A stretch of 64,000 nt of DNA from Cyanophora paradoxa (GCA_004431415.1 QPMI01000579.1:1-64000), one strand, 5' to 3'. Positions 9,601 through 21,088 are shown, counted from the first letter of the stretch. The notes: generated by a model from the sequence alone, not told the origin. Numbers and translations are program-made.

Positions 9601-10224
9601 CGCGGTGTTCGGGGCGCGGACGGCGGGGGAGGCGGCGGCGGCGAGCGCGCCCTTCTACCGCGCCCTGAACCGCGCCGCCCCGCTCCAGTGGTTCTTCAAG
9701 GTGCCCCGCCCCCGTGCTGCCCCATCGCCGGCCGGGCGCGGCCGTGGGGCCGGCGCGCCTCTCCCTCGCCCCGCCCTCACGCGCCCTCCGCCTCGGGGCA
9801 GCCGCTGGTGGAGAACGAGTTCAGGGGCCTCCGGTTCGAGGCGATGCTGGCGAACGAGTTCGAGGGGCAGACGTACCCCTGCCCCGCGGGCCTCCCCTGC
9901 CCCTACCCGGTCCGCTCCCCCCCGACCCTGCGGCCTGCAGCGTTCGGCCCGGCCCCTCACGGGCGCCCGGTGGCATGCAGGACGGGGCGGCTGTGCTGGC
10001 GCGGATGAGCTTCGCGGGGGCCTCCGTCGGGGGCCCCGCCGCCTGCCTCGCCGTCCTCGCCCTCGCCTTCCGGCGCGCCCCCCCCCCCCCGCTCTTCCTT
10101 CCCGTGTTGACGCGGCGGCTCGCGCAGGGTCGTCGGCTACTTCGCGATGCGCCTCTCCTTCGCGGCGGAGAGCGGGCGCCCCCTCCGCATCCCCCGTCTC
10201 CGCCGCTGGGCCCCGAGCCCCTGA
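6666..10224 (+). CDS. ABCG-type half-transporter (ATP-binding cassette subfamily G)
   Basis: A spliced gene of about 19 exons from ATG 6666 to TGA 10222-10224. The N-terminal nucleotide-binding domain has Walker A GGSGSGKTT (6991 region), the Q-loop FVPQ, LLTVRETL, signature VSGGERRRL (7470 region), Walker B VLLADEP and the H-loop VHQPS. This order of cassette before membrane domain is that of ABCG half-transporters. A low-complexity Ala/Gly/Ser linker (8270-8640) follows, then about six hydrophobic segments (FAAFASISWAYIISLGY, VILGGATAIWGVLYWATG, VALLVMSGVRSGVL) and the NEF-type motif PLVENEFRGLRFEAM near the C-terminus. It should dimerise and export lipids or hydrophobic compounds; substrate unknown. 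At least six of its donors are GC (for example 7131, 8734, 8853). An extra intron may lie at about 8569-8633. Confidence 0.9.
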
Positions 10225-10245
10225 TCATGATCATGATCATGATGG
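10222..10245. repeat. TGATCA/ATGATCAT palindromic microsatellite at the ABCG stop
   Basis: Three and a half GATCAT units begin exactly at the stop codon of the ABCG gene. Similar TGATCATGATC stretches occur at several other gene borders. Downstream, 10246-10500 is AT-rich (about the only such stretch nearby), with no gene seen. Confidence 0.7.
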
Positions 10246-10569
10246 ATCGCTGAGCCGAGAAAATTCACTTCTTAGTTTTTTATTCAAGTGGCCTATAGCT
10301 AGAAACACACAGTGTCGATCCTAATTCTGCGATAATTGCCAAGCTTTTAAGTTATGATTATATATCATAATATGACGCCTGTTGATTATTAGTACTAGTA
10401 TTGTTTTCCTATCTTTTCACCTGTACATGTAACTCGTAACTTGTAAGCCGTGCCGCAGTGCGATCGCGAGTATCGCCGAGAGAGTCGTACGCTGGAAATT
10501 TAAATTAGCCCTGGTTCTGCCCTCGCGGGCGGGTCACTTTGCGTGTACCCCCCCGCCCCCGCCGAGGCC

Positions 10570-10700
10570 CCTCGAGGTCGCGGAGGAGCCCGGCGTCGGA
10601 GGCGGCGTCGGAGCTCACGGAGGCGACGGAGATCACGGAGGCGACGGGGACCACGGAGGTAACGGCGACGACGGAGACGCTGGCCTCGTCCGCCCAGTCC
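10570..10700. repeat. Imperfect GGAGGCGACGG minisatellite
   Basis: Degenerate repeats of about 18-21 bp based on CACGGAGGCGACGG. The minus strand is open through it (Val/Ser-rich) but the reading looks like low-complexity translation and no gene model is convincing. Confidence 0.4.
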
Positions 10701-10809
10701 GACGTCAGCGTGTAGCCGTCGGGCCCGAACCGGATCAAGCACCCGCCCGTCGACGTCGCTCAGGATAGCATTTGGAGACGATCTGGTGCAAAAAACGCCG
10801 TTCGTATAA

Positions 10810-11036
10810 ATGAGGCAGTACCACACGCTCGACAACGGGGGCCGCCCTTTCCGGGTCAAGGGTGCGGAGGTGGCGGCGCGGGTGCAGGCGGCTCGAGTGC
10901 AGGCTGTGCGGCGATACCCTGGACGCCCGGGAGCCCGAGGAGACCCTGTGGCTGATCCCGCGTACCCCCTTTCGCCCGCGCGGATGGGTACGGGCGGCGG
11001 TCGACTCCGAAAGGGCGGCGATGTAGCGGGTGGTGC
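10810..11036 (+). CDS. Possible small or broken gene with DNGGRPF motif
   Basis: ATG 10810 opens MRQYHTLDNGGRPFRVK. The DNGGRPF block looks conserved and, from memory, resembles the start of a family in large DNA viruses of algae. After the lysine the frame either continues as low-complexity or, with one G fewer in the GGG run at about 10859, changes to a Cys-containing stretch (RLECRLCGDTLDAREPEETL) that stops at 11036. A TATAAAT directly overlaps the ATG. Splicing could equally explain the change of frame. 11040-11585 holds no gene I can support. Confidence 0.3.
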
Positions 11037-11585
11037 TTGCGAGCCTAATCCCGCTCGAATGTCGGCGGCGGCACGTGGTCAGGCAGGGGGTGCGATTGAA
11101 TGGCCCTTGCCCTAGAAAATATGGGCCGCCTCGGCGCAGGCAGGCAAGACATTTTCAAAAGTTTTTAGTCGACGTCTCGGGTTCGGTCCGACGGTCTCTG
11201 GTCGGCGGTGGCCATGGATGATGACGGAAAACTGCACTGCGGCAAGTTCCGAAGCCCTTGAAGTTCAGCTGATCATGATCATCGCGATCGGATCGTGCGC
11301 ATGCCATGGTGACGCATGACATGTCGACACCGCGCGCGGCCAGGCCCTGAGGGGTCGTCCAGGGTCGCCAGCTGCACGCAGGTCGCAGGACCCCGAGCAG
11401 CGGAGCCTCGGAGCTCCCGGCCCCTCCTGATGAGCATGAAAGAAGGCGGTTCGGGTGGTTTGGTAACACTAGAAATTGCTTGCACACAAAGGCGACGAGC
11501 GCATTGGCCCCCCTAGTTCCACTAGGCTATGAATAGCTGCACGCAACATAAACAGGGTCCTGCCTAGTTCTGAGTGCGCAGGCGC

Positions 11586-14500
11586 CTACTCGCGCGAGGC
11601 GCGCGGAGAGCGGGACGAGTGCGGCGAGTCGCGCCGGCTGGGGGGTTTGGAGCCGCGGCCACGGCCGCCGGCGAAGGCGTCGTCGGAGGAGTCGGCCACG
11701 TCGCCGAGTAGCGGCGCCTTGACGCCGGCCACCTGCCCGGGGCGCCGCTCAGCGGGCCCCGCGAGGAGCGCGGGGCGGGGGCGCAGTGGCGGCGGACCTT
11801 GCCGGTGAGGGCGGTGGCGTGGGCGGCGATGCCGGGGCCGATCTCGCGGTTCGAGCCCGACGGGCTGCGCGGGAGCGTCTCCAGCGGGGCGACGGTGCGG
11901 GGCGAGGGCCCGTTGGCGCCGGAGCCGGCGGGGGCGCGGGGGGCGGGGGCCGAGTTGGAGAGGGCGCGGAGGAGCTCCTCGCGGGCGGCGGCGACCTCGG
12001 CGAGGCCGTCCTGGCCGCCCCCGCCCGAGACCGTCGGCGTCACGTGCCCCGCCTCCGACTGGCGCCGCCCCCGCGTCAGCTCCTCCAGCGAGCGGCGGAT
12101 CTCCTGCTGCTTCTGGACGACGGGCTTGGGGCCGGCCGGCCCCGGCGGCGGGCGCTGCTCCGGGATGTGGATGGTGCGCAGGAGGAGGCCCCAGGGGATG
12201 GAGCCGAAGCCGATGGCGATGCAGATGCCCCAGAGGGGCAGGGTGAGGTGGATGGTGTCGAACCACGTCCCCATCAGCTCGATGATGATCACCTGGAAGC
12301 CGATGGTGATGGCGATGATGAAGAGGAAGAGCCAGTTGGTGAAGAGGCCCTGCAGGATGTTGAACTCGCGCCCCAGCTTCCGGCAGTTGAACTCGTTGAA
12401 GAGCTGCCGCGAGCCGCCCGGGGGCGGGGCGCCTCAGAGGGGGCTCAAGGGGGGCAGGGGGACGCCCCCGCGGCGCGGGGCGGGGCGCGGGCGGACCTGG
12501 CAGAAGACGAAGGTGTTGAAGAGGACGGTGTTGACGAGGGCCGAGGGGATGTACTCCTGGTCGAGGCGGTTGCGGTAAAGGTCGCGGTACGTCCCGTCGA
12601 TCTCCGCCTTGAAGAAGGACTGGCCCTTGTAGAGGAGCGTGAAGATGACCGTCAGCTGGTACACGCTGTGCCCGATGATGTTCTTCCACATGTTGTAGTT
12701 GATGAGCGAGTCGTCGCGGCCGTAGGGCTCGCGCTCGAGGAGGGCGCGGGTGGGGCGCTCGGTGCCGAGGGCGAGGGCGCCCATCGTGTCCATGATCATG
12801 TTGACCCAGAGGAGCTGGATCGGCTTGAGGGGCCGGCCCATGCCCGTCACCGCCGACACGAAGGCCACGACGAGGGCGACGACGTTGACGGTGAGCTGGA
12901 ACTGCACGAACTTGCGGATGTTCTCGTACACGCAGCGGCCCCACATCACCGCGTTGACGATCGACGTGAAGTTGTCGTCCATGAGCACGATGTCCGAGGC
13001 CTCCTTGGCGACCTCGGTGCCGGAGATGCCCATGCTGAGCCCGACGTCGGCCTCCTTGAGCGCCGGCGCGTCGTTCGTGCCGTCGCCCGTCACGGCGACG
13101 ACCTCGCCGAGGAAGCGGAGGCGCTTGACGAGCTTGTACTTGTCCGTGGGGGTGGCGCGGGCGAGGACCTGCAGGCGGGGCAGCAGCGCGTCGAGCTGCT
13201 CGTCCGAGAGGCGCCGGAACTCGGCGCCCTCGAGCACGACGCCGTCGTCGTGGTAGATCCCGCACTCCCGCGCGATGTGCATCGCCGTCTGCTCGCCCCC
13301 GCGCCCCGGTCAGACGAGCACCGGGCGGGGCCTGGGCGGGGGCGGGGGCGGGGGCGGGCCTTCTTGTTGTCGCCGGTGACCATGCGGACGAAGATGCCGG
13401 CGGAGCGGCACTCGGCGACGGCGGCGGGGACCTCCTGCCGCACCGGGTCCTTGATGCCGACCAGCGCCACGAACGTCATCTCCTCCTCCGGCGCCTCCTT
13501 CTCCCACGCCGCCGCCGCCCGCCCGCTCACGCCCTGCAGGTCCCGGTACGCCAGCACCAGCGTCCGCAGGCCTGCGCCGCCCGCTCAGGCCCGGCGAGGC
13601 GCCGGCTGCGGCGGGGCGGGGCGGGGGCACCGCTGGAGGCCATGCTGTCGATGGAGGCGTTGATGGAGTCGCGCAGGCGGTCGGAGAGGGCGCCGACGGA
13701 GCCGTCGGCGTTGACGGCCGAGGTGCAGAGCTCGAGCACCGCCTCCGAGGCGCCCTTCGTCAGCAGGCGGAACTGGTTGCGGCCCTTCTCCACGATCACG
13801 CTCATCCGCTTCTTCTCCGACGAGAAGGCGTACAGGTGCCTGCCCGAGGCGTCGCGCCGCCGCGGGTGAGCGCCGGGGGCGCGGGCGGGGGGCACGGAGC
13901 GGGGCGGGGCGGCGCACTCGATCTTGGCGCTCTTGCGGGCGGCCTCGTAGTCGCCGCCGTACTTCTCGAGGAGGACGAGGAGGGCGCACTCGGTCTTGTT
14001 GCCCACGAACTCGGTGACGCCGTTGTCCTTGCGGGAGAGGTAGGCGTTGGAGTTGACGGCGGCGCCCTCGTTGAAGGCGTCGAGCACGGGCTGCGGCAGC
14101 TCCCGCTTCTCGGGCACGCTGTCGTACTGGCGGCCCCCGACGAACATCTTCACCACCGTCATCCGGTTCTCCGTTAGCGTCCCCGTCTTGTCCGAGCAGA
14201 TGTCTGCCGCCCGCCGCGCCGCGCCCCGTCGGCCGGCGTGCTCGGGCTCGGGCTGGGGCGGGGCGGGGGCGGGCGGGGGCGCACTGGTGGCGCCGCCCAT
14301 GGTCTCGCAGGCCTCGAGGTGGCGGACGAGGTTGTTGTCGGCGAGCATGCGGCGCATCGAGTAGGCGAGCGAGATCGTCACCGCCAGCGGCAGGCCCTCC
14401 GGCACCGCCACCACGATGATCGTCACCTGCCCGGCCCCCGTCGGCCCGCCGCGGAGGCCAGCCGGCGCGGTGGCGGGACGGGGCGGGCGCGGGGGGCGGG

Positions 14501-16068
14501 GCGCACTCCCATGATGAAGAAGTCGAGGAGGGCGGTCAGCTGAGACCACTTGAAGCCGTTCGGGCAGCCCGCTGCGCCGCGCGCGCCCCGTCGGCCCGGG
14601 GCGAGAGGGGCGGGGGGCGGAGGGGCGAGGGGGCGGGCGCACCGACGCGCCACGCCCAGATGCTGGTGAGGGCGACGAACGTGAGGACGGCCGCGCCGGC
14701 CCCGATCTTGCCAATCAGTGCGGGGCGAGTCAGGGGCCGCGGCGGGGCGGGGGCGGGGCGGGGGCGTATTTGTGGCGGCGTGGTCGAGTTTCTTCTGGAG
14801 GGGCGTCTCGTCGGTCTCGGCGTCGGAGAGCTTGGCGAGGGTCATGCCCCACTCCGTGCGCGCGCCCACTTGCGTCACCAGCATCGTCCCCTGGCCCGAC
14901 GTGACCTGCCGGCCGGGCGCCGCGAGGAGGAGCGTCGGCGAGGGGAGGCGGCGGGGAGGGGATGGCCGGGGCCCTCGGGGACCTGGCAGCCGGCGAGGAG
15001 GAAGGGGTGCTCGACGCTCTTGGGGACGGAGTCGGACTCCCCGGTGATCGCCGACTCGTCCGTCTCGAGGTCTGCCGCGCCGCGTCGGGCCGGCGCGGGG
15101 CGGGCCGGGCGGGGGGGCGGGGGCGGGGCGGGCTGGCGCACTGTGGCCGTCGACGAAGACGCCGTCGGCGGGCACGTGGTCGCCCGTGAAGAGGCTCACG
15201 ATGTCGCCCACGAGGACGTCGTAGATCGAGATCTCGTGGCGCGCCCCGCCCCGCACCACCTTGATCACCCGGTTGTTCTTCACCGCGTTCAGGCTGCGGA
15301 ACTGCTTCTCCTTGCTGTAGTTGTTCGCCGCCGTCACGAACGCGACGACCAGGACAGCGACGAGGATGGAGGAGCCCTCCGCCCAGCCGGGGATTCCGGA
15401 GTACGTCGGCTCGTAGAACGTGTTCTTCGCCGTGTCGCACGGGTTTATCGACGGGTCCGTGCGCTCCGCGAAGACGCCTAGGATCAGCGACGCACACGCC
15501 GCGCAGAACAGGATGATGACCGTCGTGTCCTGCCCGCGGTCAGCGCAGTGCGCGATGCGCGCGTTAGCGCATACGCACTCTGCACGCGTCGATCAAAAGG
15601 GAAAAGAAGCTCTTCATCGGCGGCTCCGGATACACGTTCTTGCCGTAACTGAAGACGGGGCGGTCAAGGAAGGCGGCGCAGATGGGAACCCGGAGCCGGT
15701 GCCCTCACGCAAAGCAGCGCAAGCAGAAAGAAAAGGATACGCTCGTTCCCGAGCCTGATAGTTGTCCTCCGCCTCCTCCTTGCTGATGCCATTGTCAACG
15801 TCCGTGCACAGCGACTTCGCGAGGCCGGAAGGGCCTCCGAAGGACTCCACTGTCGCGGCATCTTTGTGCTCTGCAAGCTTGTGCAACTGCGATGGCGGTG
15901 TGAGGGGTCAACGGCGATTCGCACGTCGGCGAGCTAGCAGGCAACCGCGGCACTCCCGATAGATGAAATAACGAGCGAAAAGGGTATAGCGACGCAGCGA
16001 ACCTCGTCTACTGTCAGAGTGAATCGCGGACCGCGGATGCCCAGCTCCAGGTCCTTAGAGGGCGGCAT
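11586..16068 (-). CDS. PMCA/ACA-type calcium-transporting P-type ATPase
   Basis: About 14 exons from ATG 16068 ([16 protein letters not shown]) to TAG at 11586. All P-type landmarks are present in order: actuator entry [28 protein letters not shown]-type loop ([13 protein letters not shown]), membrane PEGL ([11 protein letters not shown]), phosphorylation site [14 protein letters not shown] (14200 region), KGASE nucleotide-binding motif ([11 protein letters not shown]), [16 protein letters not shown] hinge (13080 region) and C-terminal transmembrane helices with [18 protein letters not shown]. The N-terminal exon with [14 protein letters not shown] and the long basic/Ser-rich tail after [10 protein letters not shown] place it in type IIB, which is normally calmodulin-controlled. 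It pumps Ca2+ out of the cytosol. Introns include one U12-like (15649-15740), one apparent AT-AC (14718-14769) and one GC-AG (near 13360). Confidence 0.93.
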
Positions 16069-16376
16069 GGCTGCGTGGCGTCTGCGCGAGGCACTGGCGG
16101 TTAGCTCCTGTACACCTTACCGGAGAGAAAGCTCTGAAAAACGCGTGGGGTTCGGCCGCACCTCGGAGACGCGCCCTCCCACGCACCAAACCCTGCAGCC
16201 GAGCTGCCTTGGCGATTTGTCTCTAAGGTCTTCTACGTGCGCGCTGGCACGGTCAGCTAGGCGCTTGTGCGAAAAGGGTGGCCCGGAGCGACTGAGGTAC
16301 CAAGCCCCAGCGTGCCCGTACCCCGGCCAAAAAGCCATCCCTCCTTCCTGTGCTGGTTTTGGGAGCGACCGTCGCG

Positions 16377-17175
16377 ATGCCCAACGTGCTGGCTGAGCTC
16401 TCAGCCAAGAAGTGCGCCGCGTCCCGTGCCCAGGGGCAGCGTGCCTTTCGACTTTGCTCCCCGAGCCGCCGCCGGCCCAGCCGAGGCGCTGCTCGGTTGT
16501 TTCTAGCCCCAGCAACACGAAGCAAAACGAAACTAGCGCTCCCGCTGTCCACGCCGCGCTTAGCTAAGCTGGTCTTTCTCTGACCCGGCGCGCGCGCAGT
16601 GCGAAGGAGAAGAAGGACACGCTGGAGCTGCATCTGGCGAGCCTGAGGCTGGAGGCGACGCCGGACCTGTCGGAGCTGCCGAATCTCGAGACGCTGTACC
16701 TGAACAACAACAGGCTGCAGGCGGCGGATGGCCTGGAGGGGAACTTCCGCCTGAAGCGGCTCTACCTGCACGAGAACGCCCTCACGACGCTGCGGGGCTC
16801 GCTCCCCTCGCTCCGCTTCCTGGAGACCCTCACGCTCTACAACAACGACCTGCGGGCGCGCCGCCCCGCGCCGCCCCGCCTGGGCTCCTCGCCGCTGACC
16901 GACGAGGGGCGGCAGGACCTGAAGGAGCAGCTGAGGCACCTCGAGGGGCTCGCCTTCCTGCGCTCGCTGGACCTCTTCGGGAACCCGCTGGCGCAGGAGG
17001 ACAACTACCGCTCCTACGTCGTCCACCGCATGCCGCAGCTCCAGACCCTCGACCGCCACGCCGTCACGGACGCCGAGCGCCGCCGCGCCAAGCAGATCTT
17101 CGAGTCCAGCCCGGGGCGCTCCCGCCCCGTCGCCTTCGGCAAGACCGTCGCCGTCTACGAGAAGGCGCGTCGCGT

Positions 17176-17209
<34 letters not shown>

Positions 17210-17788
17210 CGCGCCTGAGACGGCGCGCCCCGCCGCAGTCGAAGAAGATCGGCTTCAACGAGCCGAGCGACCTGGAGCGGGAGCTCCAGAGGCACGCGGG
17301 GCGCATCCGGGTGCGCCCCGCTCCGCCCCAGGGCGCCCCGGGGCCCCCGCCTGACGGCGCGCGCAGCAACAGGCCGAGGAGCGGGAGCGCGAGGCCGTGG
17401 CGGACCTCTACAGGAGGGCCCAGGAGGCGCGTCCCCCCCCCCCCCCCACCGCCCCCACCGCCCCGCGGCCGCCCCGCCCGCCCTCCGCTGACGGAGGGGG
17501 CCCCCGCAGGAGGCGCACACGATCCCGCCGAGCGACCGGGCGCCCCTGCCCAAGGGCATCGACTTCCTCAGCCGGCGGCAGAAGGAGCTGGAGGCGCAGC
17601 GTGCGGTCGAGCAGCAGCGGGCCGACGCCCAGCGCAGCGGGCGCGGCGACCAGCTGCGCGTGTGGGAGTACGAGAAGTCGGACCCCGCGGCCTCCCTGCG
17701 CGCCTCCCGCACGAAGGACTACACGGGGTCGTTCGTGCCTCAGACCACCCTCATCGCCTCCATGAGCGTCCGGACCCGCCCCGTCTAG
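16377..17788 (+). CDS. LRRC72-like leucine-rich repeat protein
   Basis: About six exons from ATG 16377 (MPNVLAELSAKK) to TAG 17788. Three to four LRRs of the SDS22-like class (LETLYLNNNRLQ, LKRLYLHENAL, LETLTLYNNDL, LRSLDLFGNPL) are followed by an LRR cap with YRSYVVHRMPQLQTLDRHAVT and VAFGKTVAVYEKA. This cap matches the layout of vertebrate LRRC72, a protein of ciliated cells. The C-terminal half is helical and charged (QQAEEREREAVADLYRRAQ) and ends FVPQTTLIASMSVRTRPV. Together with CFAP57 it suggests an axonemal function (inference). The intron starting at 17174 holds a 32-base poly-C run. Confidence 0.75.
17177..17208. repeat. Intronic poly-C tract (32 C)
   Basis: An uninterrupted C run directly after a GTAC donor of the LRRC72-like gene. 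A second, shorter C run follows the donor near 17430. Confidence 0.9.
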
Positions 17789-17859
17789 CGGCGCTGTCGC
17801 TGCACTGTCGGATCTAGTGTAAATTTATTCCGCTTCGCGAGGCTAGCCGCCGGCGGGGG

Positions 17860-18989
17860 CTACACGAAGGGGCCGGCGGGCCCGCGGTACGGGGAGGCGA
17901 GGGGGAAGTCGACGGAGGGCCGCCCGCCGATAACGAAGCCGCCGCCGACGCGCGCGTCGGGCGTGCCGGCCATGTACCCCGGCGCGGGGTGCCGCGGGTG
18001 GGCCGGCGAGTCGAACGGCCCCGCCTGGCGGTACGTCGGCGGGCTCGGCGGCATGAGGGGCGGCCCGCCGTAGGGCATCGGCGGCATCCCGCCCTGGAAG
18101 GGCGCGCCGTGCCCGTGGGGCGGGGGCGTCATGATCGCCTGGTGCGCATACGGCTCGTGCATATAGGGGGGAGGCGGCCCGGGGCGATGTACCCCCTCGG
18201 GGGACCGGCCCCGCGGCGGCGTGTGATCGCCGTCTGCTGGGCGGGGCGGGGTGAGGGCGGGGTGCAGGGAACGAAAGAAACCGGGAAGCGCGCACGGAAG
18301 CCGTGGAAGTCGTGGTGGGGCGGGGGCGTGGGGTAGCCCCCCTCGGAGAGCTTCTCGCGGACGACGCGGGCGGCCCGCGCGGCGCCCTGCACGGGCCCCG
18401 CGTTGAAGGACGACTGCGCGGGGCGGGCCGCCAGCCCCGACGAGACGGACGAGTACTTCTGCGGGGGGCCCGGGGCGTCGGGGTCGCGAGGACGGCGAGA
18501 GAGCGACGGGGTCGCGGCGAGGGGTACGCGCGCACGTCGGAGATCGAGAGGCTGAGCCCCTCGTCCTCGAGGTCGGCCTTGCGGGGGGTACGGTCCCCGA
18601 TGTTCGTGATGCTGCCGACGAGGTCCCACAGCCTCGAGACCGGCTGCGCCCGGATCGCCCCGTAGCAGTTCCAAGGCCAGCAGACGCCGTCCTCTTCCCC
18701 CGCCTCCCCGTCCGCCCCCGCGTCCGACGGCAGCTGCGCGACGCGCGGCACAGCGAGGCGCGCCGCCGGCGGCTCCCTGCGCCGCGGAGCTCGGGAGGCG
18801 GGCGGGGCGGCGCCAGCGAGGGGGGCGAGCCACGCCGCGGACGGACCCGACGGTGACGAAGACTTCAGAATTCTCAGTGAAGTCCGAGACGTCGTTGAGC
18901 TCCACGGGAAAGCCGCGCGGGCTATAGACGAACAACCTCGCGTTGGGCCAGTTCTGGATCCAGTTCGTGTAGTTCAGCTTCGTCAACAC
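17860..18989 (-). CDS. Unknown protein with Pro/Gly-rich C-terminus, 5' end uncertain
   Basis: Four exons can be joined. The most upstream one (ending near 18830, VLTKLNYTNWIQNWPNARLF … ENSEVFVTVG) resembles the second half of a doublecortin or KHA-type ubiquitin-like fold, a weak resemblance only. The middle exon has GVCWPWNCYGAIRAQPVSRL and DLVGSITNIGD. Then come a basic helix (ARAARVVREKLSEGG) and a Pro/Gly/His-rich tail (PPPPYMHEPYAHQAIMTPPP … ASPYRGPAGPFV) ending at 17860. No initiator ATG is seen in the first exon, so at least one exon upstream of 18989 is missing. Function unknown. 18990-19466 shows no supportable exon. Confidence 0.5.
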
Positions 18990-19766
18990 CGCTTGCTGGA
19001 CTGCGCGAGCACTGGCGTGAGGCCCTGCAGCTACGCGCGGCGCTAGCGAATCCGCCCTCTGCCTTGGGACGGACCTTCAGGCCAGCTCCGTCCTCGAAAA
19101 TCGCTCAAATGGGCGAAGCGACCCCCGTTGTCTGCGCAGCGCAGGAGGTTTGAGGCTCAATGAGACCGGAAACGACACGTAAAGGCCGCGCGGGGCGCGC
19201 TGGTGGCAGTCCGTTTGGGATATGCTAGCGCTCGAACCGCAGCGGAGAGCTAGATGTAGCGGAGAGCTAGTGAGATCGCGATTCATGTTAGCTAACAACA
19301 TCGCATGCGGCGGCGACTCGCCCCAGCGGCCCGACACTTGCAGAGGCAAGGGGACGCGGAAGGTGACGGACTTGGCGCACCGATGTCAATCGAACCTCCC
19401 CGCTGCAGAAACAGCATCAAGCGCCCCGAAGAGGCCGCCATCGCAGCCGGAGGCAAGGGTACACGCGAAATGCCGTGCGGGAGCCGTGCAGCCTTCTCGG
19501 CCCCGGCTTTCTCGGCGCCCGTCGCGGCTTTCAGAGCGCACGACCCAGCGCTACGACCTCACGCTTCGTCCAGCTCACGCTTTCGGGCTGTGCGGCGGGC
19601 TCTGCGGTCGCACTTTCTCGCCGACGGGGACGTACGCGCATCGGATCGGTCATTCTCTGCCGTACCGTTCAGATTTCGCTTCGCGGCCGGCGGCGGCTGC
19701 TTCCAGCGACTCGCGCTCGACTTGCGGGCTGTGGCAAATAGCGGGGCCAACGCGAGCGCAAGCGAC

Positions 19767-20943
19767 ATGAAGCTGATCGGGTGGACGGTGCGCTCATTGT
19801 GTCCCGCCGTGGTGGACCTGACGAAGCTGACGCCGGCCCATATGCCATTCCTCCCTCGCGCGCGCCTCTGGGCGCAGGGCTGCCCATTCACGCAGCGCGT
19901 GTGGCTTGCGCTCGAAGGGCGCGGCATTCCCTACGAGTTCGAGCTCATTGACCCGCTCAACAAGCCGGATTGGTTCTCGCCCTAGGCCTCGCCTGCCCTA
20001 TCCTAGCGCCGTTTCGCTCACTCGCGTTCGCCTAACGCAGGTTCCTGCTCATGAACCCTAAGGGGCAGGTCCCCGTGCTGGGTTCGCCGCCCGCGCCGGC
20101 TTCGTTATAAATTTACCCCCGAGGAGTGCCGCCGGCGTTGACGGCGCCACGCCGCCAGTGCACAACGGGAAGCACCTTCGGGAGTCCCTCGTCCAGATCT
20201 ACTACCTGGTCTGCATTCTTATAATTAGTCTGACTTTGAATTTGGATTGCAGCTCAAGCGCGCTTGTCCAGGAGGACGCGTTCCCCTCGAGCGCCGCCCA
20301 CCCGACGCTCCTCCCCGGGGACCCCTACGAGCGGTACCTCTCCCCGTCCCGCAACGTCGCCACGGCGCGCACCGCTGAGCGCCCCCCGCAGGGCGCAGGC
20401 GCGCCTCTGGGTGGAGTGGTGCGGCTCGGAGCTGAACCCGGCCGTGATGGCGCTCCTGCGTGCCAAGGGTGCGGGGATGGGAGCCTTGCCGCATCCGGCC
20501 CCCCGCTCACGCCTTCGCAGAGGAGGCGGACCGCCCGAAGCTTGCGGACGCCGTTGCCGAGAAGCTGCGCTTCCTCTCCGCCGAGATGCCCACCGCCCCC
20601 GCCTTCGCCAGCCCCACCCTCACCCTGGCCCGCCCCCGCGCCCTTTCCCCCCTCGGGATCGCCTCCTCACTCCCCCTCAGGTGGACTGCGTTCTCGTACC
20701 CATCCTCCAGCGCCTGGAGCACGTGGGGCGCCCCTGGCGCGGGTACGGCATTCCGGAGGGGTGCGCTGCTCTGCACCTGTAGCTGCCCGCCCCCTCCCCG
20801 CTAACGTGCTCTCTTTCAGGACCGAGTACGATTCGGTCCGGTCGTACCTCAAGAGAATGGAGGCCTCGCCGGCGGTCCAACGGGGCAGCTTCAGCCACGA
20901 GGAGCTTATGGACTACTACACGCGCGTCTGGCTAAAGCACTAG
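19767..20943 (+). CDS. Glutathione S-transferase family protein
   Basis: About nine exons. ATG 19767 starts the thioredoxin-like domain: MKLIGWT is spliced to GCPFTQRVWLALEGRGIPYE, which gives the CPF-T-QRVW active-site region of omega/tau-like GSTs. NPKGQVPVL (cis-Pro) and ESLVQIYYL follow. The all-helical domain has LLPGDPYER, AQARLWVEWCGSEL and CVLVPILQRLEHVG, ending YYTRVWLKH. It probably conjugates or reduces with glutathione. The frame is open upstream of ATG 19767 as far as ATG 19470, with a Ser/Ala/Arg/Phe-rich stretch (MPCGSRAAFSAPAFSAP) that looks like a plastid transit peptide. The first intron (90 nt, in frame, stop-free) contains a HIT-like coding fragment. Two donors are GC. Confidence 0.85.
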
Positions 20944-21088
20944 CCGCCAAATCGCGTCTGCTGTACTATACTAACTAAACTAAAGGCTGCAAGGCTGCAA
21001 GCTAGTTGGCCGCCGTCCCTAGTCGCTTCAGGGAGAGCTGTATACGCAGCTAGCGGGCCCCTGGCATGGGCCTCGGGTCTCCAGCGGC

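Noticed and set aside
11786-13663. 625-codon open frame opposite the Ca2+-ATPase
   Set aside because: Antisense shadow of a GC-rich gene with clear P-type ATPase motifs on the other strand.
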